Source of the DNA: Mangrovibacterium lignilyticum
Lineage (GTDB): Bacteria; Bacteroidota; Bacteroidia; Bacteroidales; Prolixibacteraceae
Assembly (NCBI RefSeq): GCF_010882175.1
Contig: NZ_WKLH01000003.1
Coordinates: 496,001-560,000, forward strand
Length of the DNA: 64,000 bases
Direction of reading: 5' to 3'
The position numbers and the translations under genes were made by a program. The notes beneath the pieces are model-generated. The model had not been told where the DNA came from, ran no database searches, and worked only from the letters and a program-made list of their open reading frames with translations. Shown here one piece after another: positions 43,959 to 53,304 of this stretch (positions within the stretch are counted from its first letter, which is position 1; every line of letters begins with the position of its first letter).

Positions 43959-45725
43959 TTATTCAATTGTAACATCAAAAGGCATTCGGGCCATGATTCC
44001 TTTCGAATGAACAACGTTTTTTAGTTTTTTGTAAATTTCATATTGATCGCCAAGCTCCCGTTCCATGAAGAATGATCGGGCGTCTCCGGTTAAATCTTTC
44101 AGAAGCTCTTCAAACGGGTCTTTCAATTTTGGGAGTTTGGTAATTCTGTAATCTTCCAGATGACTCATTTCGGCGGCTAATTTCACGGCGTCATTGACTC
44201 CTCCGTACAAATCGACCAAGCCAATTTCTTTGGCATTTGCTGAAGCCCAAACACGGCCTTGTCCGATCTCGTCAACCTGTTCTTTGGTCATGGAACGGCC
44301 ATCGGCAACGCGACCAATAAAGGTGTCGTAACCACGCTCGATATAAGCTTGCATCTTGTTTCGTTCAAAGGATGTTAAAGGACGGGTAACTGATAGCAAA
44401 TCAGAATTAGCATTGGTTGAAACCACATCTTCGGTAATACCCAATTTGTCGTTCAGTAGTTCGCCTGCATTGGGGATCATACCGAAAATACCAATAGATC
44501 CGGTAATGGTTGTACGGTCGGCCATAATTGTGTCGGCGGCAGCCGAGATATAATAACCACCTGAAGCTGCAACGTCGCCCATCGAAACAATGACAGGCTT
44601 AGTGTCCTTAGCAAGTTTCACCTCGCGCCAGATAACTTCTGATCCGTACGCACTTCCACCCGGAGAGTTCACCCGAAGCACAATGGCTTTAATGGATGAA
44701 TCGCGACGAGCTTCGCGAATCGTTCTCGAAAGTTTTTCCGATTTAATTCCCTGCGCGTCTGTTCCGTCGATATCGCCTTCCGCATAAATGATCGCGATTT
44801 TATCACGAATCAATCCTTTGCCGGATGTTTCGGCCGGAACTCTGGCGTATTTATTCACTCCTATTGCCGGAATATCATCTTTCTCTGCAACCCCTGTCAT
44901 TCCTTTGAGTTCGTTGATTAGTTCATCTTTATACATCAACGTGTCAACCAAACCGGAGCTGACTAAGTCGTCAGAAGGTAAAAAGAAGGTAACTGAATCG
45001 GCGAGTTGATTAATAACCTCCGGAGTCAATCCACGTGATTCAGCAATGTCACCGACCATCGCGGCCCAGATACTGTTTAAATAAGTTTGCGTTTGAAGTT
45101 TGTTTTCAGGGCTCATATCTTCCCGGATAAACGGCTCGACTGCAGCCTTGAATTTTCCATGACGAATAATTTGCATTTCGATACCCAGTTTTTCCAAGGC
45201 ATTTTTGTAAAAAGTTCGTACACTGCTCAGCCCTTTTAGTTCAAGCATTCCTTGAGGGTTCAATGCAATTTGATCGGCAACCGAAACCAGGAAATAGGCT
45301 TTCTGAGAAAAAACATCGCCGTAAGCATAGATGAATTTACCGGATTCTTTGAAATCAATTAAAGCTTTGCGAATTTCTTCGACGGTTGCAATACCAGCTC
45401 TTATGCCACTTGGACAAAGGTATATGCCTTTGATTTTGTCATCAGTCTTGGCTTTCTCGATGCATTCCAGAATATCATCCAGCCCGGTTTGGCCGGATGT
45501 GCTGAAACCCGGAAGTGAAAGGTCGTTAAACGGATTATTGGGAGACCGTTCGACAATTTCATTTTTTAAATCGAGTAGTAACACAGAGTTCTTTTCTACT
45601 TCAACAGCTTTGTCCGAAAAAGACAGCACGGCAGAAAAAATACCCATCAAAAGAAAAAAGCCTACAATACCGGCAATTAACATTCCGACGATTGTTGCCA
45701 GCGTGTACTTTAAAAAGTCTTTCAT
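43959..45725 (-). CDS. sppA: Signal peptide peptidase SppA, 67K type
   Basis: 588 residues, the long (67K) form with two tandem protease domains. It starts with a membrane helix (about 10-33). The first domain holds the catalytic Lys region (KAAVEPFIREDMSPENKLQT), and the second the serine nucleophile in MGDVAASGGYYISAAADTIM, preceded by IVLRVNSPGGSAYGSE. Ser and Lys thus come from different halves, as in E. coli SppA. It cleaves remnant signal peptides in the membrane. It is divergent from folK, with 91 bases between. Confidence 0.95.
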   Translation of the reverse strand: MKDFLKYTLATIVGMLIAGIVGFFLLMGIFSAVLSFSDKAVEVEKNSVLLLDLKNEIVERSPNNPFNDLSLPGFSTSGQTGLDDILECIEKAKTDDKIKGIYLCPSGIRAGIATVEEIRKALIDFKESGKFIYAYGDVFSQKAYFLVSVADQIALNPQGMLELKGLSSVRTFYKNALEKLGIEMQIIRHGKFKAAVEPFIREDMSPENKLQTQTYLNSIWAAMVGDIAESRGLTPEVINQLADSVTFFLPSDDLVSSGLVDTLMYKDELINELKGMTGVAEKDDIPAIGVNKYARVPAETSGKGLIRDKIAIIYAEGDIDGTDAQGIKSEKLSRTIREARRDSSIKAIVLRVNSPGGSAYGSEVIWREVKLAKDTKPVIVSMGDVAASGGYYISAAADTIMADRTTITGSIGIFGMIPNAGELLNDKLGITEDVVSTNANSDLLSVTRPLTSFERNKMQAYIERGYDTFIGRVADGRSMTKEQVDEIGQGRVWASANAKEIGLVDLYGGVNDAVKLAAEMSHLEDYRITKLPKLKDPFEELLKDLTGDARSFFMERELGDQYEIYKKLKNVVHSKGIMARMPFDVTIE

Positions 45726-45751
45726 ATTAGTGAATTATTGTTTTGTGTTTG

Positions 45752-45759
45752 TAGCTTTG
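45752..45759 (+). promoter_or_regulatory. Candidate -7 box of folK
   Basis: TAGCTTTG matches TAnnTTTG, 57 bases before the folK ATG. No well-spaced -33 is seen. Confidence 0.4.
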
Positions 45760-45816
45760 TGGCGCATATACTATTGGACACGAATTTACTAATTTCATTA
45801 CAATTTTGTTTACAAG

Positions 45817-46305
45817 ATGGCGAAGCTTTTTTTACTACTGGGAGGCAACCTGGGAAACAAAGAACAGATTTTTAGTCAGGCGAGAAAAAGGTTGCAGGAA
45901 GAATTGGGCGCTATTAGTCAGCTGTCTTCAGTTTACGAAACTGAACCGTGGGGATTCGAGTCCGAAGATTTGTTTTGGAACCAGGTTGTCGTAATCGAAA
46001 CGGCCTTGATGCCCAAAGAAGTTTTAGTTCACACCAAGGCAATTGAGTTGGAGCTGGGCCGCATCCGCAAAGCAGCCCGTTATAGTTCCCGACTGATTGA
46101 TATTGACCTGCTTTTTTATGACGATTTGGTGTTGCACGAGCCCAACCTGGAATTGCCGCACCCGAGAATGATTGACCGTCGGTTTGTGCTGGAGCCACTG
46201 GCAGAGGTCGCCGCTGATTTTCTTCACCCGGTGTTTAAACAGAACATCGTCAGCCTACTGGAGGATTGTGGCGATCAACTTCAGGTTAAACGTTTGATTG
46301 ATTAG
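45817..46305 (+). CDS. folK: 2-amino-4-hydroxy-6-hydroxymethyldihydropteridine diphosphokinase
   Basis: 162 residues. Transfers pyrophosphate from ATP to the pterin, one of the last steps before dihydropteroate in folate synthesis. Motifs: LLLGGNLGNKEQIFSQA near the start, VYETEPWGFESEDLFWNQVV (pterin-binding), ELELGRIRKAARYSSRLIDI with DIDLLFYDDL carrying the Mg-binding Asp pair, then LPHPRMIDRRFVLEPLAEVA. It has the standard length for a single-domain HPPK. It is transcribed alone; the folP and folB genes are not here. Confidence 0.95.
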   Translation: MAKLFLLLGGNLGNKEQIFSQARKRLQEELGAISQLSSVYETEPWGFESEDLFWNQVVVIETALMPKEVLVHTKAIELELGRIRKAARYSSRLIDIDLLFYDDLVLHEPNLELPHPRMIDRRFVLEPLAEVAADFLHPVFKQNIVSLLEDCGDQLQVKRLID

Positions 46306-46358
46306 TATTTCGAATGATCAAATTTGCCTTTCCCGTTTTTCTTTTTCCCTGCGATTTG

Positions 46359-46366
46359 TAACTTTG
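46359..46366 (+). promoter_or_regulatory. Candidate -7 box of dapL
   Basis: TAACTTTG matches TAnnTTTG, 61 bases before the dapL ATG, giving a leader of about 55 bases. Confidence 0.45.
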
Positions 46367-46427
46367 TGCCGCCAAATGGCAACATCCAGTTCTTTATTGA
46401 ATTTATTTAATCAAATACACAAAATAC

Positions 46428-47657
46428 ATGGCATTAATTAACGAAAACTATTTGAAGCTGAAAGCCGGCTATTTATTCCCTGAGATCGGACGTCGCGTAA
46501 AAGAATTTACCGATGCCAACCCGGATAAAAAAGTGATCCGCATGGGAATCGGTGATGTAACCCAACCTTTAACTCCAACAGTACTGAAAGCCTTTCATGC
46601 GGGTGTTGAAGAAATGGGAAAAGCTGAAACTTTCCGTGGTTACGGACCGGAACAAGGTTACGACTTTTTGCGCGAAGCGATCGCGAAAAATGCCTACCAG
46701 GCTAGTGGTATCGATATTTCAGCGGATGATATTATTGTTTCTGACGGATCGAAATGTGATACCGGAAACATTCAGGAAATTTTTGGTGCTGACAATAAGA
46801 TTGCCATTTGCGACCCGGTTTACCCGGTTTATTCGGATACGACTGTCATGAGCGGTAAAACCGGCGAATGTGCAGCCAATGGGTACTACTCTGGTATTAT
46901 TTACATGCCTTGTACCGATGCCAACGGATTTATTCCAGAATTGCCAACAGAGCGTCCTGACCTGATCTTCCTTTGCTATCCGAATAATCCAACAGGAACA
47001 GTGGCTGGCAAAGAGGAATTGGCAAAATGGGTGAAGTATGCGAAAGACAACAAGAGCATCATTCTTTTCGATGCTGCTTATGAGTCTTTCATTACGGAGG
47101 CTGGTATTCCTCGTTCAATTTACGAAATTGAAGGAGCAAAAGAAGTAGCGATTGAATTCCGCAGCTTCTCTAAAACTGCCGGATTTACCGGAACTCGTTG
47201 TGCTTTTACTGTTATTCCTGAGGAGTTGAAAGCCTATGACAGCGAAGGCAATGCACACTCGGTGAAGAAATTGTGGCTGCGTCGTCATACGACAAAATTC
47301 AATGGTGTTTCTTACCCGGTACAGAAAGCAGCCGCTGCTGTTTATACCGAAGAAGGACAAAAAGAAGTGAACGAAGTCGTGGCTTATTATATGGAAAATG
47401 CCCGTATCATGCGCGAAAGTTTATCGGCCGCCGGTTACCAGGTGTTTGGTGGTGTAAATGCTCCATATATCTGGGTAAAAACCAAAGGCGGTATGAAGTC
47501 ATGGGATTTCTTCGATAAAGTGCTGAATGAAGCGAATGTTGTTGGTACTCCCGGTTCTGGTTTCGGACCTGCCGGTGAAGGTTATTTCCGTTTTTCAGCA
47601 TTTGCTGATCGTGCCAATGTTGTTGATGCGATGGAGCGCGTTAAAAATTTGAGCTAA
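46428..47657 (+). CDS. dapL: LL-diaminopimelate aminotransferase
   Basis: 409 residues, class I/II PLP aminotransferase. Converts tetrahydrodipicolinate directly to LL-diaminopimelate with glutamate as amino donor, so lysine and peptidoglycan precursors are made by the one-step DapL route. Typical blocks: [13 protein letters not shown] near the start, [60 protein letters not shown] and [15 protein letters not shown] with the PLP lysine. The length and the DPVYPVY signature separate DapL from aspartate aminotransferases. Confidence 0.96.
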   Translation: MALINENYLKLKAGYLFPEIGRRVKEFTDANPDKKVIRMGIGDVTQPLTPTVLKAFHAGVEEMGKAETFRGYGPEQGYDFLREAIAKNAYQASGIDISADDIIVSDGSKCDTGNIQEIFGADNKIAICDPVYPVYSDTTVMSGKTGECAANGYYSGIIYMPCTDANGFIPELPTERPDLIFLCYPNNPTGTVAGKEELAKWVKYAKDNKSIILFDAAYESFITEAGIPRSIYEIEGAKEVAIEFRSFSKTAGFTGTRCAFTVIPEELKAYDSEGNAHSVKKLWLRRHTTKFNGVSYPVQKAAAAVYTEEGQKEVNEVVAYYMENARIMRESLSAAGYQVFGGVNAPYIWVKTKGGMKSWDFFDKVLNEANVVGTPGSGFGPAGEGYFRFSAFADRANVVDAMERVKNLS

Positions 47658-47682
47658 GTTCAAAACACATAACAATTTGATG

Positions 47683-47714
47683 AACCCTGGCCTTTTGCCG
47701 GGGTTTATTTTTAG
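47683..47714 (+). terminator. Terminator of dapL
   Basis: AACCCTGGC at 47683-47691 pairs with GCCGGGGTT at 47697-47705 (one mismatch), followed by TATTTTTA. Confidence 0.7.
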
Positions 47715-47742
47715 GATAGCTGAAAATAAAAAAAACACGAAA

Positions 47743-48354
47743 ATGGAATTAGTTACCTACACACTAACGGTTTTTACAGGCTTTTTTGCCATTATGAATC
47801 CAATTGCCAATACCCCGATTTTCCTGGGATTGGTAGACGGCGAAAAATCGGAGACGAAGAAAACGATTGCCAAAACAGCAACGTTAACGGCTTTTCTTAT
47901 TGTGGCACTTTTTGTGATTGTGGGGAAATACATTTTCGAGTTATTTGGAATTACGATACCTGCCTTTAAAATTACGGGAGGTATTCTGATCTTTTTCGTG
48001 GGATTCGAGATGTTGATGTCGCGAAAATCAAAGGTGCACACAACCGGCGATTCAGAGGCGGACAATGGCATTGCCATTTCTCCGTTGGCCATTCCAATAT
48101 TAGCAGGACCAGGAACAATAGTTACGGCCATGAACAATGTAACTAATGCAAACTTTATTCATATAGGGATTGTGATTGCTGTTTTTGGCTTGATGACTTT
48201 TCTGACTTACCTGGCTTTTACCTTGAGCGATAAAATTTTGGAGAAATTGGGTAATAGCCTGATTGCAGTAATTGGCAAGTTGATGGGATTAATCATTGCA
48301 ATTATCGGGACAGGGATGATTGTGGAAGGAATTAAATTGTCGTTCAACCTATAA
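47743..48354 (+). CDS. MarC family membrane protein
   Basis: 203 residues with six predicted membrane helices: LVTYTLTVFTGFFAIMNPIA at the start, FLIVALFVIVGKYIFELFGI, FKITGGILIFFVGFEMLMS, and GIVIAVFGLMTFLTYLAFTL. The NP-rich first helix and ISPLAIPILAGPGTIVTAMN are the MarC/YhgN family marks. E. coli MarC was once linked to multiple antibiotic resistance but that link was later withdrawn; function is unknown. The start is set at 47743 because the upstream extension overlaps the dapL terminator. Confidence 0.88.
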   Translation: MELVTYTLTVFTGFFAIMNPIANTPIFLGLVDGEKSETKKTIAKTATLTAFLIVALFVIVGKYIFELFGITIPAFKITGGILIFFVGFEMLMSRKSKVHTTGDSEADNGIAISPLAIPILAGPGTIVTAMNNVTNANFIHIGIVIAVFGLMTFLTYLAFTLSDKILEKLGNSLIAVIGKLMGLIIAIIGTGMIVEGIKLSFNL

Positions 48355-48441
48355 GTGGCGGCGATGTGTGTACCAGAAAAGTTGCAAATCCCTTAAATCT
48401 TGTTAAATATCAGCATACATAGCGTTTGTTCTTAATTTCGA

Positions 48442-49245
48442 ATGTTGAAATCTCTATTTTTGTGGTCTATGCGAATTGTTTTTAGTTTGATCATATTACT
48501 TTTTATCGGCTTTCCCCGGGGAGTGCAGGCTCAGGATGAAGACATAATCGATCCGGTATTGATCTTCCTGAAAGCGCGCTTGGTCGATAAGGATGACGGT
48601 TCGCCGGTTGGTTATGCGCACGTGGTCAATATGCGCACCCGTGGTGGCACAACAACCGATGTCAATGGCTATTTTTCCATGGAAATGCTGAATGTTGACA
48701 GCTTGGGAATTACCGCTATGAGTTATATGAAAGAGTATATTCATATTCCACCCTACTATAACGAGGATAGCTTGTTGACGATTTATGCCCGCCCGCTTCG
48801 CATTGCGATTGGTGAGGTTAAAGTTACCGGACAAGGGATGAAAGTGAACATGGACGGTGTTAGTACCGGTAAACCCGATGCTATTGATCCGGAGTTGAGA
48901 GGCGACGCGTTCAATAAAAAACCTTCCATTTTAGCTGCACTATTTTCCCCGGCTTCATTTTTACAGTATCACCTTAGCAAGCGCGAAAAGCAAAAGCGCG
49001 ATGTTCGGGCAGCGATGATTAGCGATGCTCAATGGGAGCGGCTGTCCCAATATTACAATAAGGATGTTGTCATGAATCTGACCGGACTGAATGGAGCTGA
49101 AGCGGATACTTTCATGATTTTTTTCAACCAGAAAAGTGTGCTCACCGCTCATTCGCGCGAGTATGATGTGCGTGAAGCCATTCTGAAACAATATGAACTT
49201 TACATGCAGGAAAAGTTGTTTGGAGACGACGAGAAATCGAACTAG
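48442..49245 (+). CDS. Secreted protein with carboxypeptidase-regulatory-like domain
   Basis: 267 residues. A signal peptide (MLKSLFLWSMRIVFSLIILL, ending GVQAQ at about 31) is followed by a CarboxypepD_reg-like beta sandwich at about 40-110 (LVDKDDGSPVGYAHVVNMRT, GTTTDVNGYFSM). This domain is typically found at the N-terminus of TonB-dependent receptors and other surface proteins of Bacteroidota. The C-terminal half is basic and helical (LSKREKQKRDVRAAM) and not recognised. There is no TonB box or barrel, so it is a stand-alone periplasmic or outer-membrane-associated protein. Function unknown. Confidence 0.72.
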   Translation: MLKSLFLWSMRIVFSLIILLFIGFPRGVQAQDEDIIDPVLIFLKARLVDKDDGSPVGYAHVVNMRTRGGTTTDVNGYFSMEMLNVDSLGITAMSYMKEYIHIPPYYNEDSLLTIYARPLRIAIGEVKVTGQGMKVNMDGVSTGKPDAIDPELRGDAFNKKPSILAALFSPASFLQYHLSKREKQKRDVRAAMISDAQWERLSQYYNKDVVMNLTGLNGAEADTFMIFFNQKSVLTAHSREYDVREAILKQYELYMQEKLFGDDEKSN

Positions 49246-49355
49246 GTTCCGATCGCAAGCACTTGTCTACATCCCACCTGTTTTTTATTCGCATAATTTT
49301 CCGACCTTTGCCACAAATTACAATGCGAGAGGGGGAAACGTAACCCGAAGAAGCT

Positions 49356-50174
49356 ATGAAAAATATGAAAAATACATCCGGTGGAAAGAAATTTGACCGG
49401 AAGCCGCACGAAGACAAAACATTTCATTCTGAAAAGAAAAAAGTATCAATTGTCAAAAAAGGTGACGAAGAGATTCGTCTGAACCGCTATATTGCCAATG
49501 CAGGCATTTGCTCGCGTCGGGAAGCTGATAAGTTGATTGCAGATGGTGAGATTCAGGTTAACGGCGAGGTGGTTACCGAGTTGGGTGCCAAAGTAACCAA
49601 AAACGATCAGGTGAAGTATCGCGGCCAAACCTTGAGTGTGGAGAAAAAAGTTTACCTGTTGCTGAATAAACCACGAGGCTTCGTAACTACTCTGGACGAT
49701 CCGCATGCCGAACATACCGTGATGGAGTTGGTCGAAAACGCTTGTCCCGAACGCATTTACCCGGTAGGTCGCCTTGATAAAGAAACTTCAGGTTTGTTGT
49801 TGTTCACGAACGATGGCGAACTGACGACAAAGTTGACCCACCCAAGCTATGAGAAGAAGAAAATCTATCATGTTTTCCTGAATGAAGATTTCACCGAAGA
49901 TCACCTGGAGCAAATCAGACAAGGTATTGAACTGGAGGATGGTTTCATCAAAGCCGATTCAATCAGTTATGTCGATCCGGCTGATAAAAAGCAGGTGGGC
50001 ATCGAGATCCATTCGGGACGTAACCGGATCGTGCGTCGTATATTTGCGCATTTCAATTATAAAGTTGCGCGATTAGACCGCGTATTCTTTGCAGGCCTGA
50101 CCAAGAAAAATCTGCCTCGTGGAAAGTGGCGCTTCCTTAGTCCCCGGGAAATTTCATTTCTGAAAATGAATTGA
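49356..50174 (+). CDS. RNA pseudouridine synthase, RsuA/RluB type
   Basis: 272 residues. A basic N-terminal tail of about 45 residues precedes an S4 RNA-binding domain (RLNRYIANAGICSRREADKL) and the catalytic domain with VYLLLNKPRGFVTTLDDP, then YPVGRLDKETSGLLLFTNDG, containing the catalytic Asp in GRLDKETSG. RluB/RluE/RluF and RsuA share this layout, and which rRNA uridine is changed here cannot be told; RluB-like is a reasonable guess. The Lys-rich N-terminal extension is a common feature in Bacteroidota versions. Confidence 0.9.
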   Translation: MKNMKNTSGGKKFDRKPHEDKTFHSEKKKVSIVKKGDEEIRLNRYIANAGICSRREADKLIADGEIQVNGEVVTELGAKVTKNDQVKYRGQTLSVEKKVYLLLNKPRGFVTTLDDPHAEHTVMELVENACPERIYPVGRLDKETSGLLLFTNDGELTTKLTHPSYEKKKIYHVFLNEDFTEDHLEQIRQGIELEDGFIKADSISYVDPADKKQVGIEIHSGRNRIVRRIFAHFNYKVARLDRVFFAGLTKKNLPRGKWRFLSPREISFLKMN

Positions 50175-50179
50175 TGTAA

Positions 50180-50187
50180 TATTTTTG
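50180..50187 (+). promoter_or_regulatory. Candidate -7 box of the sigma factor gene
   Basis: TATTTTTG matches TAnnTTTG, 26 bases before the TTG start at 50213. Confidence 0.45.
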
Positions 50188-50212
50188 ATTTTCCGAGACT
50201 AATAGCAACGAG

Positions 50213-50701
50213 TTGGAAAAAGAATTTGTCAAAATAATTACAGAAAATCAGGGAATCATACACAAGGTATGTTCTGTTTATTGTGACTCGGAAGAAGACC
50301 GGCGAGATCTTTTTCAGGAAATTCTGACTCAATTGTGGAAGTCATTTCCTTCCTTTCGAAAGGAAGCCAAGTTCTCTACCTGGATGTACCGGGTAGCTCT
50401 GAACACCGCCATCACCAGTTTTAAGAAAACCAAGCGCCAGCCCGATCAAAATGGGTTAACCATTGACAATGTTCAGCTGGTGCAAGAAGAATACGACCCA
50501 ACTACTGAGGAGCAAATGCGAATGCTGCATAAAGCTGTTGCTCGTTTAAGTGGTATTGAGAAATCGATCATCTTGTTATTTTTGGAAAACAAGAGTTACG
50601 AGGAGATCGCCGAAATTACTGGCATTACGCAGAATTATGTTCGTGTGAAGATGAACCGCATCAAACACAAGTTGAAGAAATTAATGAATACAGAAGGCTA
50701 A
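50213..50701 (+). CDS. RNA polymerase sigma-70 factor, ECF type
   Basis: 162 residues, starting with TTG at 50213. Region 2 contains EEDRRDLFQEILTQLWKSFPSF and KFSTWMYRVALNTAI, with the -10 recognition helix. Region 4 contains LSGIEKSIILLFLENKSYEE, EIAEITGITQNYVRVKMNRI with the helix-turn-helix. There is no region 1 or 3, so it is an ECF sigma factor that would direct RNA polymerase to a few special promoters. The next gene starts one base after its stop and encodes a membrane protein, the usual place for an anti-sigma factor. Confidence 0.9.
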   Translation: MEKEFVKIITENQGIIHKVCSVYCDSEEDRRDLFQEILTQLWKSFPSFRKEAKFSTWMYRVALNTAITSFKKTKRQPDQNGLTIDNVQLVQEEYDPTTEEQMRMLHKAVARLSGIEKSIILLFLENKSYEEIAEITGITQNYVRVKMNRIKHKLKKLMNTEG

Positions 50702-50702
50702 G

Positions 50703-51359
50703 ATGGAACTGGATCAACTTAAAAGTGCATGGAATAGCTATACCAGCTCTGACGCCGACAAGCATCGGATTGATGAGACCGAACTCCAGCGCATGTTGAA
50801 ACGTCGAACCAATGGGTTGATGGATCGCATTGATCGTAACGTTCGTGTCGGTTTTGTTGTTATCCTTGCCCTGGTACTGTTTTTTGTAGTCGATGATTTT
50901 TATCTGACGCCTAGTATGGAAGAAAAGGTTGAGGTGCCTCTTTGGGTTTATCTCATGGATGCGCTGAACACGCTTTTCTTGTTTGGAACATTCCTTTATT
51001 TTTGGTTGCAGTACCGCAACGTTAAAGCGAATTATTCTCAAAACAGCGATATGAAACGGGTTCTGAGTTCTTCTATTCAGCTGTTAACCACTTATCGTCG
51101 CTTGTTCTATTGGGCTTTGTGCGGATTCCTGTTAGTTATTGCTATTTCTAGTATGGCCGGATTTTTTGCCAACCCGAATGTCCATAGCGAGGAGTTTCTG
51201 GCCGAACGAAACCACTTGGTTGTCTTTGGCAGTTTTGCTGTTCTGTTGGGTGTTCTTGGGCTGATATTCGTTGTCTTTCACTGGGGATTTCGACGGCTTT
51301 ACGGGCGTTACATCAAGCAGCTTAAAGAGACGCTGACTGAATTGGACGAAATTGAATAA
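50703..51359 (+). CDS. Membrane protein, possible anti-sigma factor
   Basis: 218 residues with about four membrane helices: VGFVVILALVLFFVVDDFYL, LNTLFLFGTFLYFWLQYRNV, LFYWALCGFLLVIAISSMAG and VVFGSFAVLLGVLGLIFVVF. The first 50 residues are cytoplasmic, charged and begin ELDQLKSAWNSY; many Bacteroidota proteins encoded next to ECF sigma genes share this start. The gene follows the sigma gene with one base between, so the two are cotranslated. That makes an anti-sigma role likely, but no zinc-binding HxxxCxxC motif is present. Confidence 0.6.
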   Translation: MELDQLKSAWNSYTSSDADKHRIDETELQRMLKRRTNGLMDRIDRNVRVGFVVILALVLFFVVDDFYLTPSMEEKVEVPLWVYLMDALNTLFLFGTFLYFWLQYRNVKANYSQNSDMKRVLSSSIQLLTTYRRLFYWALCGFLLVIAISSMAGFFANPNVHSEEFLAERNHLVVFGSFAVLLGVLGLIFVVFHWGFRRLYGRYIKQLKETLTELDEIE

Positions 51360-51366
51360 AGCTTAT

Positions 51367-51621
51367 TTATCCCCGATATGGATTGCCGGCTTCCTGCTTC
51401 TTTGCTTTTAGCTTGCGGTAATTTAGAGCAATGCCAACACCCACAATAACCGGTAGCTTAGGCTGAAGGTGAACAGCACTCCAAAAATCGATCTTACCAA
51501 ACGGAATACCTGCAAATACATCTTCAAGCGGCGCATACAAGTCGAATAGGACAAAAGCCACGGTGAGTGTGAACATGGTGATCAGCGTGCTGATGACGAA
51601 ATATTTGATGTCACTTTTCAT
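51367..51621 (-). CDS. Small membrane protein of unknown function
   Basis: 84 residues with one clear membrane helix at about 8-28 (VISTLITMFTLTVAFVLFDL) and a weaker second hydrophobic stretch at 53-65 (KLPVIVGVGIALN). It ends with a basic tail (YRKLKAKKQEAGNPYRG). I recognise no family. It converges on the sigma operon with seven bases between the stops. Confidence 0.6.
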   Translation of the reverse strand: MKSDIKYFVISTLITMFTLTVAFVLFDLYAPLEDVFAGIPFGKIDFWSAVHLQPKLPVIVGVGIALNYRKLKAKKQEAGNPYRG

Positions 51622-51804
51622 GAATGATCAAAGCTTTACCGGATAGCTGTTTTATTTCGTCCAGCAAGATATGACAAATCAGTTGAATAGTAAATAGTAC
51701 AGAAAAAAGATTTTAGTTAAATTGTGTTTTGACAATAAGTAATTGATTCATCGCAATGGGGGGATATTTTTTTCATGTTAGTCGCATGTTAATGCCATTT
51801 CCAC

Positions 51805-51841
51805 CAAAAGCAAAAGCCGGATAGTGAAACTAACCGGCTTG
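51805..51841 (-). terminator. Terminator of the feo operon
   Basis: AAGCCGG (51814-51820) pairs with CCGGCTT on the other side of a 12-base loop; the minus strand then reads TTTTGCTTTTGG. It lies 20 bases after the FeoB permease stop. Confidence 0.8.
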
Positions 51842-51860
51842 TCTGTCTATTTTTGAACGA

Positions 51861-53294
51861 TTACCAACCAAAGAATTGCCAAAGTTGGGTGGTGAAAAAG
51901 CAAATCACAAAACCGAGTACAATCGGTAAAAAAGTCGATACCATCGTCCATTTCAGGCTTTTGGTTTCTTTGTAAATCGTGTAAATCGTTGTTGAGCAAG
52001 GATTGTGCAAAAGGCTAAACAGCATTAGGTTGAGTCCGGTTAGCAGGGTCCAACCTCCGGTTTGCAGCACTCCGGCAATATCAGCTGTTGAGTCCAGTTC
52101 GAACATCACGCCCGATCCGCCTCCCACACCGGCCATTTTACTACTCAGAACAGTCAACATGAGAATTGTTGGGATGACAATTTCGTTGGCTGGAATAGCA
52201 ATGATGTAAGCCAGTAGAATTACGCCATTCAACCCAAAAAACAGGGCAAAAGGGTCGGACCAGTTAATAAAATATTCTGCCAGGCTGAGGTCGCCGATAT
52301 GGACATTGGCTACTAACCAAATGACGATACCCGCCGGAACGGCAAATATGATTGCTCGCCATAGCACAAAAATGGTTCGGTCGATTAGCGAAGTATATAA
52401 CGTTTGCCAAATACGAGGCGGACGGTAAGGCGGCAGTTCCAGTGTAAAGGCTGAGGCTTCGCCGCGTAAAACAGTTTTGCTCAGTCCCCAGGAAACAACC
52501 AGGCTAAAAAAGATTCCCAGCACAGCAATACCTACAACCGCTCCGGCCGAAACGACACCGGCCAGCTGTGGTGAGGCCATGCTGCCAATGAAAATCGTCG
52601 CAATCAGGATCTGCGTGGGCCAACGTCCATTACACAACGAAAAGTTATTGGTGATGATCGCAATCAAGCGTTCGCGAGGACTATCGATTACCCGGGCGGC
52701 AACAACCCCGGCAGCATTACAACCGAACCCCATGCTCATGGTCAGCGCTTGTTTCCCGTGGGCGCCGGCTTTGCGAAACAGGTTATCCATATTGAAAGCA
52801 ACGCGCGGTAAGTAGCCCAAATCTTCGAGAAGGGTGAAGAGCGGGAAGAAAATGGCCATGGGAGGCAACATAACGGCAATAACCCACGCTGCTGCCATGT
52901 AGGCGCCATCGATTAGTATACCGCTCATCCACCAGGGCATGTGAATAAAGGTTGCAGCCTGCTTCAATAGTGGGTGTAAATAGTCAATTAACACGGAAGA
53001 CAGAAGTCCCGAAGGGTAATTGGCACCGGCAATGGTTAGCCAGAATACGAGAGCAAGCAGCAAAAACATAAGCGGAAAGCCCAACCACCGGCTGGTTACT
53101 ATTTTATCGATGGTTATGTCGGTCGCATAGGCTTCTTTGTCTCCTTTTAGCTTGACGGTTTTTCTTGCAATTTGGGAGGCGTCGGAGTAGATCGATTCAA
53201 TGACTGTATCGTGAAAATCGAGGCCCAATTCCCATCGTGCTGTATTGGCAGCCGTCAAAATCTCTTCTCTATTGTGGTGTGTTGTTTTGTCCAT
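51861..53294 (-). CDS. feoB: FeoB permease domain as a separate protein
   Basis: 477 residues, the membrane channel half of the ferrous iron transporter FeoB. After a 75-residue cytoplasmic start (HNREEILTAANTARWELGLD) come about 8-10 membrane helices in two Gate repeats. Typical blocks: LEDLGYLPRVAFNMDNLFRK, MSMGFGCNAAGVVAARVIDS with the conserved Cys, IIAIPANEIVIPTILML and LFSLLHNPCSTTIYTIYKET. The ATG at 53294 lies ten bases after the TAA of the GTPase gene. A frame reaching back to 53384 lies inside the GTPase gene and resembles nothing, so I do not use it. Nothing seems missing between the halves; this is a split gene. Confidence 0.88.
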   Translation of the reverse strand: MDKTTHHNREEILTAANTARWELGLDFHDTVIESIYSDASQIARKTVKLKGDKEAYATDITIDKIVTSRWLGFPLMFLLLALVFWLTIAGANYPSGLLSSVLIDYLHPLLKQAATFIHMPWWMSGILIDGAYMAAAWVIAVMLPPMAIFFPLFTLLEDLGYLPRVAFNMDNLFRKAGAHGKQALTMSMGFGCNAAGVVAARVIDSPRERLIAIITNNFSLCNGRWPTQILIATIFIGSMASPQLAGVVSAGAVVGIAVLGIFFSLVVSWGLSKTVLRGEASAFTLELPPYRPPRIWQTLYTSLIDRTIFVLWRAIIFAVPAGIVIWLVANVHIGDLSLAEYFINWSDPFALFFGLNGVILLAYIIAIPANEIVIPTILMLTVLSSKMAGVGGGSGVMFELDSTADIAGVLQTGGWTLLTGLNLMLFSLLHNPCSTTIYTIYKETKSLKWTMVSTFLPIVLGFVICFFTTQLWQFFGW

Positions 53295-53304
53295 TGGTTC
53301 TTGT

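Noticed and set aside
47677-47742. Earlier ATG for the MarC-family gene
   Set aside because: The extension overlaps the dapL terminator hairpin, is not membrane-like, and family members start at the first hydrophobic helix.
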